Position numbers and translations under genes: made by a program
The notes under the pieces: generated by a model
What the model was told of the DNA's origin: nothing
Seen by the model: only the letters and a program-made list of their open reading frames with translations
Databases searched by the model: none
Assembly: GCF_000417875.1 (NCBI RefSeq)
Contig: NW_006920869.1
Coordinates: forward strand, 985,759-1,049,758
DNA: 64,000 bases
DNA from: Pseudozyma flocculosa PF-1
Lineage: Eukaryota > Basidiomycota > Ustilaginomycetes > Ustilaginales > Ustilaginaceae
Reading direction: 5' to 3'
In this document: one piece after another, positions 53,139-63,144 of the stretch
Numbering within the stretch: position 1 is the first letter of the stretch
Layout: every line of letters starts with the position of its first letter

Positions 53139-55234
53139 ATGCTGCTATCAAGAAGTGGCCTCGTGGCCGCCTCGTCGCTCCTCTGGACGACGCTGGCCAG
53201 CGCAGCGACCGTCGAGCACGATTGGTCCATCTCGTGGCTGCACGACCACAACCCCGACGGCCTCCTCTCACGAAGCGTCATCGGCGTCAACGGGCAGTGG
53301 CCGCCGCCCATCCTCAACGTCAATGCCTCGGACGTGCTGCGCGTCACGGCGCGCAACAACCTCCAGACCGGGGTGGGCGCCTCGCTCCACTCGCATGGCA
53401 TGTTCTTCAACAACACAAATTACTACGACGGAGCCGTCGGCATCACCCAGTGTCCCATCGGGCCGGGGGCCGAGATGACCTACGAGATCCTCAACTCGGC
53501 CAGGGCCAGTGAGGGGCGCCGGAGGCAATACGTGAGTGCTCGCAGGCGTCGATGGCGATGATGTCCGAGTGCCCCTGTACTGACCCTCACACCCTTCTAC
53601 CATGGCTTCATTCCCTCGCATCCCCCCCTGTTGCGACCCAACCCACCAGGGGACCTTCTGGATCCACGCGCACAACAACGACCAGTACACCGACGGCCTC
53701 AAGGCGCCTCTCATTATCCACCCGGACCGGCCCGAGGAGAAGCGGTACTCGTACGACGACGACTACACCGTCATCCTCTCGGACTGGTACCACCGCAACT
53801 ACACCGACCTGGTCAAGGACGAGTTCATGAATAAGAAGAATCCGACGGGCGCCGAGCCGGTGCCCAAGTCGGGCCTGATGTACTTTGCCCACACGTCCAA
53901 CAAGACGAGCGAGGCCACCTACCTCGATGGCTTCAACGACAAGGCCACGCTGCCCTTTGAGGCCGGCAAGACGTACCGCCTGCGTGTCATTAACATGTCG
54001 GCGCTTGCCGCCTTCTACTTCTACCTGGGCGGCCACGACATGCAGATCATCGAGGTCGAAGGCGTCGACGTCGAGCCGTACCCGGTCGACATGCTGACGC
54101 TCTCGGTGGCCCAGCGCTTCTCGGTCCTGGTCAAGGCGCGCAGCGACGCGACGCCCCAGAACTGGAAGATCCACGCCGACATGGACGCCGACATGTTTGA
54201 CGTCGTGCCCGACGACCTCCAGCTCAACGTCACCTCGACCCTGTCCTACTCTGGCGCCGCGCCGGGCGCGTTTGGAGAGGACAAGGTGCTCGACGAGTAC
54301 GCCTACTTTGACGACACCCTCCTCGTCCCCGCCGAGGCCGAGTCGATGGGCGCCCCGGACCTCGAGCACGAGTTCGACGTCGTGTTCGACACGTATGCCG
54401 ACGGCGAGAACTACGCAGCGATGAACAAGGTGAGGTTCGCCGCTCGATCGTGCAGAGTCGCTGGGTCTCTGCTCCCGCGTCCGTGCTGCGGTAGCTGACG
54501 CCTCCTCCCCCGCCGCACTCTCCCCGGCGCACTCTCCCCGCCTCCCGCAGATCTCGTTCGTCTTCCCCAAGACGCCGTCGATGCTGACGGCCATGTCGAT
54601 GCCGGAGACGGATCCGGCCATCATCTACGGGCCCAACAGCAACGCCGTCGTGCTGCCGCACCTCAGCACGGTTCGCGTGACAATTGTCAACCAGGATGCG
54701 GGCAAGCACCCGTTCCACCTGCACGGCCACCACTTCCAGGTGGTGCACAAGTCGCAGGACATTACCTCGGCCGATCCGGCCATCAACCCGCCGTTCAACG
54801 CGAGCCAGGTCAACCCGATGCGCCGCGACACGATCATGGTGCCCCCCGGCGGCAGCGCGACGCTGCAGTTTGTCGCCGACAACCCGGGCGCGTGGTTCTT
54901 CCACTGCCACATTGACCCGCACCTCGTCTCTGGCCTCGCCTCAGTCTTTATCGAGGCTCCGGACGTGATGCAGCAGCGGCTGCAGCTGCCCGGCGGCACG
55001 ATTGAGCGGTGCCAGGCCGCCGGACTGCCCACGGGCGGCAACGCGGCGGGCATCCGCTCCACGACCGACTTTTCGGGCCTCCAGAAGGGACCCAAGGAGC
55101 TCGAGACGGGGTGGACGCCGAGGGCCGTGGGCGCGTTTACGGGGTGCATCATCACTGCGCTCGTGGGCCTGGCGAGCGTCGTCATCTACGGGTGGAACGA
55201 CGAACAGGAAGACGAGGACGAGGACGATAGGTGA
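53139..55234 (+). CDS. FET3: Fet3-type multicopper ferroxidase
   Basis: Cell-surface oxidase that converts Fe(II) to Fe(III) for the partner permease Ftr1. Three exons: 53139-53531, 53650-54429, 54551-55234 (introns 118 and 121 nt), 618 aa. A signal peptide covers residues 1-22. Copper motifs in order: LHSHGMFF, FWIHAHNNDQYTDGL just after intron 1, HPFHLHGHHFQV and HCHIDPHL. The C-terminus has a membrane helix (GAFTGCIITALVGLASVVIY) and an acidic tail, as in Fet3 and unlike secreted laccases. Exon 1 ends in a short basic stretch (EGRRRQY) that I could not compare with relatives, so the first donor is the least certain junction. Divergent from FTR1. Confidence 0.94.
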
Positions 55235-55700
55235 ACGGCAGACGGCCGACGGCGCTGCTGCCGCGCTACGTTTTACGATAGACTGCCACGGTTTGGAGGC
55301 GACCTAATGAATCGAAACGACTGAAAGCCAGAGGCATAACCGGTAGAGATGCGCGCGAGAGAGGGGGAGCTAAGGAGAAGAGGGTGGGTCGCGTGCGATG
55401 GCCTGCTCAGCAGATGACCGTTGGTCGCAAGGTGAGGTGTCGAGGAATAAGAATGGCGTGCGTCGCCCGTCGCAGATTGTGTGGAGGTCGCTCTGCGCCC
55501 TCGCCCTCGTCGCACGGACCGGCTCAAAGGGTTGGAATCCCCGCCGTCACCCGTCGTCGTCGCTCTTTGCACTTCCACCGACACCACCACCACCATCACC
55601 ATCGCCGCTCGACAATCCCGCTCGGGATCGCACGTCGACACCTCGACCCCTCTGCTTTCACCTCTCTTGCCCTCTCAGACATCCCCGCCACCGCATCGCC
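55235..55700. other. Intergenic: FET3 3' flank and promoter of DsbA-like gene
   Basis: 466 bases, same-strand gap. A CAC/CAT-rich stretch (about 55578-55605) precedes the next start. No gene seen. Confidence 0.4.
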
Positions 55701-56621
55701 ATGGCCTTGCCGCCCTCGCTCCAGGCGCTCTCGATCGGCCCGCTCGAGGCGCCCAACACGCTCGAGCTGTTTGTCGACTACCTGTGCCCCTTTTCCGCAA
55801 AGCAGCTCCACGGCGTCGAGCAGCACCTGCTTCCGCTCGTGTGGGGTGAGTCGAGCCCGTACGCCGGCAAGGTGCGCATCGTCGTGCGCCCCTACCCGCA
55901 GCCGTGGCACTCTTCGTCGACGCTGCTGCACGAGTCGGCGCTCGCCGTGGCCAAGATCGCCATCACCGACCCAAAGGTCACGGCCGACCCTAGCCGCAAC
56001 GCCTTTTGGCTCTACTCGGTCGAGCTGATGAAGAACCAGGAAAAGTACTTTGACGGCCCGGCGCGCGGAAAGAGCCCCGACCAGATCCGAGGCGAGCTGG
56101 CCACGCTGGCCATTGACACCGTCGGCGAGGGCCCCAAGCGACGCAAGCAGGCTGCAGTCCACCGCGACCTCGAGGGCGTGCCGCTCGGCCAGTCGGTCAA
56201 GAACCTCATCCGCGTCGAAAAGGAGGGCAACGCCGGCAACGCCGTCGTCCCGGACCTCAAGTACTGCGTGAGTGGCGGCCGGTGCAGCGGCCGGAGGTGC
56301 TTCAGAGTCGACGTCCGCTGACCATCTTGCTCGTCTTGTCGCTCGCCAATTGCTTGCGTCTCTGGGCCGATGCTGGTGGCATTCTCGACGTACCACAGGT
56401 CAAGCTGGGACGCCAGAACGGCATCCACGTCACGCCCACCTGCCGTGAGTCTGCGCCGACGTTGAGGCCCACTGCTGCGATTGGCACCGCTGACCGCCTT
56501 GGCCTTGTTTCCGTGTATCGCCGCCGCCCTCTCAGTCTGGAACGGCCTGGTCGAAGGCAGCATCTCGTCGTCGTTTGGCGCCGACGAGTGGAAGGAGTTC
56601 CTGTCGAAGCAGGTCGTCTGA
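55701..56621 (+). CDS. DsbA-like thioredoxin-fold protein
   Basis: Putative oxidoreductase of the DsbA/thioredoxin-like fold; exact role unknown. Three exons: 55701-56267, 56399-56444 (46 nt), 56536-56621 (introns 131 and 91 nt), 232 aa. The first strand and redox site read LELFVDYLCPFSAKQ, a monothiol C29-P-F-S instead of CxxC. A helical insertion domain follows (HSSSTLLHESALAVAKIA to about residue 185). The cis-proline loop GIHVTPTC appears in exon 2 and a short C-terminal helix (FGADEWKEFLSKQV) in exon 3, completing the fold. There is no signal peptide, so cytosolic location is likely. Glutathione-transferase-kappa-like or disulfide-isomerase activities are alternatives. Confidence 0.8.
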
Positions 56622-57438
56622 GGGGCTCGGCTGGCCAGTTGAACAGCAGTGAGGGTGGCGGCGGAGGAACCGCCCGATGGCAGAGCCTAGACAGCTGCTT
56701 ATCACGTTCTGCAATGGAAACGATGCACGATGGATCCATCGGGCGGCGGTGTGACTGCCAAAGCGATGGCCTGGTACATACGGCGGCGCTCATCTCTCGG
56801 CCCGTGGTTGCCGACGGTGCATCGCGTCGAGGTGGAAGGGGGCTGCCCGGACCGCGCGGTGAAGCGGCCTGCCTGCCCTACTCTGGATGCGTGCTGCGTG
56901 CTGCCGCTTCGAATCATTAAGTCCGAACATGCCCTCGGAAATGGGCCGGGAGATGGCGTCCGAAGAAAGCGACGGGCCGGAACACCATATGGTGACGCTG
57001 AGTCGCCGAGTGCGCTCAAGTGCAACCAAGGCCAGGTAGGCATGCCGGCACGCATTCCGGCCTTGGAGGTGCAAAGGCAGAGACGGGCGACGTAACGTGG
57101 CCTGACGGCTGAAAGCCAAGAAGAAGAAGCGGGCCGGGGAGAGGAATTTTTAAGACTCGATTTTCGTCGGCCCTTTTTTTGGCGGCGTGGCTGGCTGCTG
57201 CCGGCCTGACTGAGGCTTTGCATCACTCTGCGCGCACAGCCCACGCGCTGCAGCACGACCCCGACCCGACCCTGCCTGCCCGCCTGCCCGCCTAGCGGCT
57301 GCCTAGGGTTCTTCCCTTGGCTTCCATGCCGTCCCCACCGCCCATTCTTCCCCCCTCCCCCCTCCTCTCTAGTTCTTCTTGCGTTGCGACCACCATCATC
57401 GCCGCCATTGTCGTACAGCGCAACCCGGCTCGCCCATC
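56622..57438. other. Intergenic: promoter of the CaaX protein gene
   Basis: 817 bases, same-strand gap, no supported gene. A pyrimidine-rich leader (57330-57370) precedes the next start. Confidence 0.4.
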
Positions 57439-58419
57439 ATGTCGGCTTCGTCTTCGACGGCCAACCTGGCCGCACCATCCCAGCAGCAAGAGCAGCAGCA
57501 GCGACATGCGCACCTCGACGCGAGCAACAGCACCGCCGCCGGCGACGCCTCGACCTCGTCGCCCTCGAACCTCTCGACCCGCGAGCATCGGCGCAACGCC
57601 AGCGCGCTCTCTTCGGCCTCGGCCACACCGGCGGGCAGCCGCCCCTCATCGCCCACGTTCCAGGAGATTGCCCAAAAGGCCGTCATCAGCGCCGTCAAGC
57701 AGGTCGACGAGTCCAAGCTGGATCCGCACCCAGACTCGGACCCGGACGACGACGACGACGAGCACGAGCGCGAACGGCGTCGGCTGGCGCAGGTCTGGGC
57801 CGGTGCCGCACCCACGACGCCCTACCGCCACCTCTTCGTCTCGTGGCCGCACCAGGCCATCAAGAAGACGTTTACCATTGGTGTATCCGCCGAGGACCCC
57901 AACCCGCCCATCTTTGACATGCCCCAGCGCGAGGTGACGGAGCGCAGCGCCGCCAGCTGCGTGCTCGTCACCAAGCACTCGCCCATCAACGCCACGGTGC
58001 ACATCATCAAGGGCGTTCGCGACCGCGGCGACAAGAACCTCGGCAAGCCCGTCACGGTGTCGGCCAAGAGCGTGCTGGGCAACGTCGTCCTCAAGGTGCC
58101 CGAGTACCACGGCAGCCGGCCGCTGCACCTGCGCGCAAAGACGACAAAGGGCGACCTCACCGTCTTCCTGCCCGCCAGCTTTGCGGGTCTCTTGACCTGG
58201 AAGAGCGAGTCGGGCACCCTCAAGCTCTCCCAGGCCATCCAGGCACGGTACAAGCGTCTCGACGACCGCGCGCACAAGCACCGCGGTACCGCCAAAATCA
58301 TCCCCAGCGTCGCATCGGGCAACCGCGGCGATGCGTGTGAACTCATCAACAAGAGCGGCACCATCACCATCATGGAGGCCGGCGAGGAAAAGAAGCACGA
58401 GGGCTGCTCTGTCATGTAG
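57439..58419 (+). CDS. Conserved-type protein ending in a CaaX prenylation motif
   Basis: Single-exon 326-aa protein; the C-terminal domain resembles the uncharacterised beta-rich domains found in many basidiomycete proteins (possibly DUF7330), which I cannot confirm. Residues 1-110 are Ser/Ala/Gln-rich and acidic, hence disordered. From about residue 125 a compact domain begins (YRHLFVSWPHQAIKKTFTIG), with alternating beta-type blocks such as VTVSAKSVLGNVVLKVP and LTVFLPASFAGLLTW. The last residues are KKHEGC-SVM: the CSVM box should be farnesylated by protein farnesyltransferase, and the adjacent Lys pair would aid membrane binding. No transmembrane helix, so peripheral membrane attachment is inferred. 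The ATG at 57439 is the first good start. Confidence 0.75.
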   Translation: MSASSSTANLAAPSQQQEQQQRHAHLDASNSTAAGDASTSSPSNLSTREHRRNASALSSASATPAGSRPSSPTFQEIAQKAVISAVKQVDESKLDPHPDSDPDDDDDEHERERRRLAQVWAGAAPTTPYRHLFVSWPHQAIKKTFTIGVSAEDPNPPIFDMPQREVTERSAASCVLVTKHSPINATVHIIKGVRDRGDKNLGKPVTVSAKSVLGNVVLKVPEYHGSRPLHLRAKTTKGDLTVFLPASFAGLLTWKSESGTLKLSQAIQARYKRLDDRAHKHRGTAKIIPSVASGNRGDACELINKSGTITIMEAGEEKKHEGCSVM

Positions 58420-59084
58420 GCCCCGCCTCGCCCCGCCTCGCCGTCCTTGCCGCTCTTCTCAACCTCGGTCCAACCACAAACACCACATTTCGCACGTCAG
58501 CGTCTCGATCCTGTCTCGTCGTCACCGTCACCGACCCTCAGCAGCATCATGTTTCCCTCTTTGGCTCCATCTCGTCTCATCTTATCTCAATTTGCGGCCT
58601 CCTCGATCCATGCGGGCGCGGGCCTAGCGCTTCCCTCCTCGTCTTCCCATTTCGGCATCTCCGGTCAACGCCATGCCACGCCACTCCGCGCCGCGCCGCG
58701 CCACGCCTAGCCCCGCTCAGCTCCAGCTCAGTCAGTCAATTTCCGTCTCCAGCATCTCGCACACCTGCACCTCGAAGCTCCATGTCTGTATAGCACCCCC
58801 CCGCCTCTCTCTCTCTCTGTCTCTCTCTCTCTCTCTCTCGTCTCTCTCCCTCTCACTCTTCCTCTCGCGCGCGCTCACACACATGTTCTCGAATGGACTC
58901 TTCGTACTGGTATGCCTCCCTCCGCCTCGCCATCATCAAGTCAGGGCGAGGCGAGAGGGGCAGGAAAAATCGTGCGTCGTGATCAATCCGCTGATGGAGG
59001 TATATGCGTAAGTCGACGAGGAGAAAAAGCGGCGGTCGGAAAAGCTCGAGGAGGTGAGGGGAGGGGAGGGAGGATGCGTCGATG
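58420..59084. other. Convergent 3' region with CT microsatellite
   Basis: 665 bases between convergent genes; no gene is supported. An imperfect CT repeat covers about 58806-58850 and CGCCAC/CGCGC short repeats occur near 58670-58705. Confidence 0.5.
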
Positions 59085-61072
59085 CTACTGCGGCGCTGAG
59101 CCCTGCCATGCCGGCTTGGCGCGCCGCGGCTTGGACGCAGTCGGCGTGCCGTTGCCCACCCTCCTCTCGCCGTCGATCCTCCCTTCTCTCCGCAGATGCT
59201 CGACGAGCGGGTGCCGCGCAACGGCAGACGCCGACGATGGCGGCGAAGACGTGATCGACGACCCGGCGCTGCTCTCGCCCTCCTCCTCGGACAGCCGCGA
59301 CGACGCATGCACACTGCCTCCTCCTCCTCCGCCGCCGCCGCCGCCGCCGCCGCTGACCACGAGGTCCGGTATCGCATACGCCCGCATCGCGCCGCCAGCC
59401 GGCTCAAGATCCGCCGGCGTGAGGTCCACGAGCGTGTAGCTGCTGTCAGGTGCCGATGTCGCCGACGTTGCGCCCGTAGCCGCCAAGCCTCGACCCGCCT
59501 TGCCCTTGCCCTTGAGGCCGCCGCCGAACGGCACCGAGCCGAGCTCATCGAGCGGAATACTGGACGGGTTGAGGTGCGCCGGCGTCGAAGTCCAGTAGTC
59601 GTGGTGACTCGTCGCCGTCGTGGTCGCGGCCATTGGCGTGGACGCGGCGAACTCGTCGCTGCTGCTACCGTTCCAAAAGGGCAGCGACGAAGGCGTCGTG
59701 GGAGAGACGCCATCGCCGTCGTCGGAAATCGACGATGCGTAGCCCATCTCTGATGCAGGCACCGTCACTGTCGTCGACGACACCGCCAGCGCGCCCTTGC
59801 AGAGATCCTTGAACGACTTGGCCCGCGCCCGCAGGCTGCCTCCGACATCGGCCCCCGTCGCCTTGCTGCCGGTCATCGGGAGCGCCGAAAGCTGCGCCGA
59901 AGGAGAACGGTGGTGCGACGACGACGACGAAGAGGATCCCGACTGACCCCGTCCCTTTCGCCGGCGGGTCGATGCTTCGACCATCCGCCCCAGCCTCGCC
60001 TTGGCCACCTTCTGGTCGTTGATGTTGGCATAGCTGTATCCAATCCCGAGCCCAAGCGGGAGGGCAAAGTAGTGCAGGTCCGGGTTGGCGGCCGTCCCTC
60101 GGTCTTCCTCGTCCGAGGCGTCATCCGGCTCGCTCTGGTGGATCGAGCGGGCACTGCTGCGTCGCGAGATGACGGGAGGCGTCGTGATGAGAACCTCTTC
60201 GTCCTCGACCGAGGCAGCTGCGGTCGATTCGCCAGGGTGAGCCCGAGCCGAGGTCGACGCCGGCCTCGGAGTGCTGCCGCGATAGCCCTGCCCGGAGTTG
60301 CGCGACCGCCGCCGCCGGGAAGGCGCTGCGGAGGCGCGCCAGCGGGAGTAGAGCTCCTGGAGCATGATGGTCAGGACGCCCATGGCGACGATGCAGATGA
60401 TGATGAGCCAGATCAAGAGGCGAGAGCTCGAATTGGGGATCAGCGGCGGGTGGCTGAAGGTCGAGGTGGGAGGCCAAGAGGATGAAGAGGGCGGTTCAGC
60501 GCGACGCACGATCGGGCCAAGACGTGGCGGCAAGCGCTCGCTGCTCACCTGATCATCGATCGCCTCGACACTAGCCTGGCCAAAGCCGCCTTTGACCCCT
60601 CTACGAACGAGGCCGACTCCTTCTTCCGTGCCACCACGTAGCCCGCTTCCACATGCATCCCGGTCCATTCGCTGTCCTCGTCGCCGACTGGTCCCTCGGC
60701 CTTGGAGAGGAGGGCGCGGTCGCCGTTCCCGGCCACGAGGTCATCGCTTTGCTCCGTCACCGCCTGGACAATGTCCGAGACGGTCCGCGATATCTTTTGC
60801 AGGTCGGCACCTCTGTCGTGGTTGAGGCGGCCGAGGTCCTGCGCCACCAGCTTGGCGATGGCGTCGGCTGAGATGCCAGTCCCCGGGCTGGGCCGTTGGG
60901 CTTCCAGGAGAGGGTCGGGCAATCTGCCGGAAGACGACGGGTCTCTTTTCCTCAGCCAAAAGGAGTCATCGAGCAGTGAAGCTTCCGCCGCGGATCGATC
61001 TGTCCCCAAGGCCTGCCTATGGCCAGACGCTGGCGCCGGTGGATCTGATGAGGGATAGATTGATGGGTCCAT
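59085..61072 (-). CDS. Single-pass membrane protein of unknown function
   Basis: Not recognised. Two exons: 61072-60549 and 60453-59085 (intron 95 nt, GTGAGC...CAG), 630 aa. The N-terminal 186 residues are soluble and include a helical segment (AIAKLVAQDLGRLNHDRG, then QKISRTVSDIVQAVTEQ) suggestive of coiled coil. One strong helix follows (about residues 187-206, LLIWLIIICIVAMGVLTIML), then a basic cluster (RRRRSR). The C-terminal 420 residues are low complexity, with a short conserved-looking block LHYFALPLGLGIGYSYANIN and a poly-Gly run of about 12 encoded by a CCG repeat near 59325-59350. No signal peptide. Position of the basic cluster suggests the C-terminal part faces the cytosol. An alternative GAG acceptor at 60428 would remove nine residues. 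Confidence 0.65.
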
Positions 61073-62114
61073 GTCCGGAACGCCGCGGCGGATCGATGCA
61101 GAGGGGCGAAGCAAGACAGGGAGGCACGAAAATGCGGTAGGTTACGATGACGCAGAGGGTGGTACGATGGCGACAGAACGAGGCCTATCGGTGCCTGGGT
61201 CGGTTCGCGCTCGGGTGCGGGGTGGCAAGCAGTCCTTCGAGGCGGGTGCAGTGCAACGGCATGACCTTCAAGGTCTTTTGGCGGCGGCGGACGTGTAGGC
61301 AATGAAGTCGATATCGGATAGGAGACAGCTGCGTGCGATGCTCGTGGCGATCCGTTGGAAGGTGCGATGCCGTTTGCAATGGAGCCAGGTGGAGTCGAGG
61401 AACGTGGAACCGAGCAGGAGGCGAAGTGTGTGCTGACGGATGAGGGTGGGCGTGCCGGTGTCCAAGTGGCCTGGAAAGGCAGGGCGGCAGAGCGGTGCCT
61501 CCCGGAGCTGTCCTTGAAGGGGCTAGCTCTGATCCGTGGTCCCAGGGACGGGCGAGGAAGAGGACGGGGGGTGAGGGAGGAAGAGGAGGGATGCGGCGAT
61601 GGAGGTGGCGGTGACGAAGACGTGGGCAGGGGCAGGGCAAGGCTGGCGGGCAGGCAAGAGGGCTAAGTGTAGGCTGGCGTCCCTGACGCTTTGCGCCCTC
61701 GACCTGCCGAGCAGCCGGCAAGACGGCCGAGCGAGCAAAATGGGGGGGAAGAGAGGGCGCCGGGGCCAGCCTGCAAGCCAGCTAAGGGTCAAGCCAGGTG
61801 GCCGCCCTGCCGTTCTGCAGCCAACTTGAAAATCCCACACAGGCACGCGGCCGCCTCGCCTCTTCGCTCCGCACAGTCAAGATTGCCCACGCCCGACCAC
61901 CCCCACGCCGGCGCGCAACGGTCACGCCCCTCTCCTTTGAGCCTCGCGCTCCCTCGCCGCCGTGAGTCCATCGTCGAGCGTAGCGATCACACCGGCCAAG
62001 ACGAGCAAGGAGTGGCGTTGCACGGGTATACACGCGGAAACGGCAAACGGCAAAAAAGAAATACACACGAGGCCAAGACGACATCATCAAGAGGGGCGTG
62101 GGCAGCATCCTCTC
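61073..62114. other. Intergenic: membrane-protein promoter and FNT 3' flank
   Basis: 1.04 kb without a supported gene; open frames on both strands are short and Pro/Arg-rich. Confidence 0.4.
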
Positions 62115-63144
62115 CTACGCAGCCACGCCGTGGCTCTCGATGTCGACCGTGTACGGCTTGGTCTTATCCTGCGCGTACGAGCTCCTCCGCGTCGTGTCAA
62201 TCGACGGCAACGCCGGCAGCTCGCCGCTCGCCTTGAGCGCCGGGTCGTGCTCGTCGCCCCCATACAGGTAGACCATCGGCAGCACCAGCAGACCGGCGCC
62301 CATGACGTTGCCCAGGAACGACGCGATGATCGACTTCCAGATGTACTCGCCCACGCCAAACGACGCCCGGCCCGTCAGCAGGCCCTCGGGGATCAGGAAC
62401 ATCTGCCAGACGAGCAGGTAAAGCGGGGCAGCGGGAGCAAACGGTCAGCTGACGGCCGCCCTCTTGCCCTCATTCGTCTCCGATAGCGTCCCCACTCACG
62501 TTGGCGACGACGTGCTCGAAGCCGGTGGCAACAAAGAGGAAGATGGGGAAGTACGACGTGACAATCTTGGAGATCATGTCGGTCGCCATCGAGGCCTGGA
62601 AGACGGCGATGCAGACCAGGGCGTTGCAGCCAATGGCGCGCAGCCAGATCTCGAGAAAGTTGATGCTGGCCACCTTGGCATTGGCGCTGGCCGCCGCGCC
62701 CGCCAACATCGGGTCGCTGTACACCTTGCCAAAGTGGATCAGGATGGCGGCGTAGAAGAGGGCGCCAATCAGGTTGCCCAAAAAGGTGATGGCCCAGCCG
62801 TACAGGAACGCCCACGGCGGCACCCTGCGCTTGATGGTCGAGGCGATAAAGATGGCCATCTCGCCCGTCACCAGGTCGGCCTGCAGCAGCACAATCATCA
62901 CGAGGCCCCACGGAAAGACGGCGGCCTGGAGGATCTTGAGGAGGCCCGCGGCATTCTGCGCGAGCCACGGGTCGGCGGTGAGGATCTGGACCAGGCATCC
63001 GCCCGTCGAGAGGAGGAAGCCGGCCATGATGCCGCGCACCAGCCGGTGGCCGACGGGCATCGCATGGCGCTTGGGTCCGGTCTCGATCCAGTTCCACACC
63101 GCATGCTCGATCGAGAGCATCTGCGTCGACGCGGGTGCTGTCAT
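62115..63144 (-). CDS. Formate/nitrite transporter (FNT family)
   Basis: Plasma-membrane channel-like transporter for nitrite, formate or other small monovalent anions. Two exons: 63144-62500 and 62402-62115 (intron 97 nt), 310 aa, normal for the family. Features: GIMAGFLLSTGGCLVQIL (helix 1), the N-terminal FNT signature region FPWGLVMIVLLQADLVTGE, LYGWAITFLGNLIGALFYA, the second half-helix block WLRAIGCNALVCIAVF, and GFEHVVANMFLIPEGLL rebuilt across the intron with the conserved central His. The tail is short and hydrophilic. Seven GATAAG hexamers within 260-820 bases upstream point to nitrogen-source control, which favours nitrite as substrate; this last step is inference. Confidence 0.93.
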
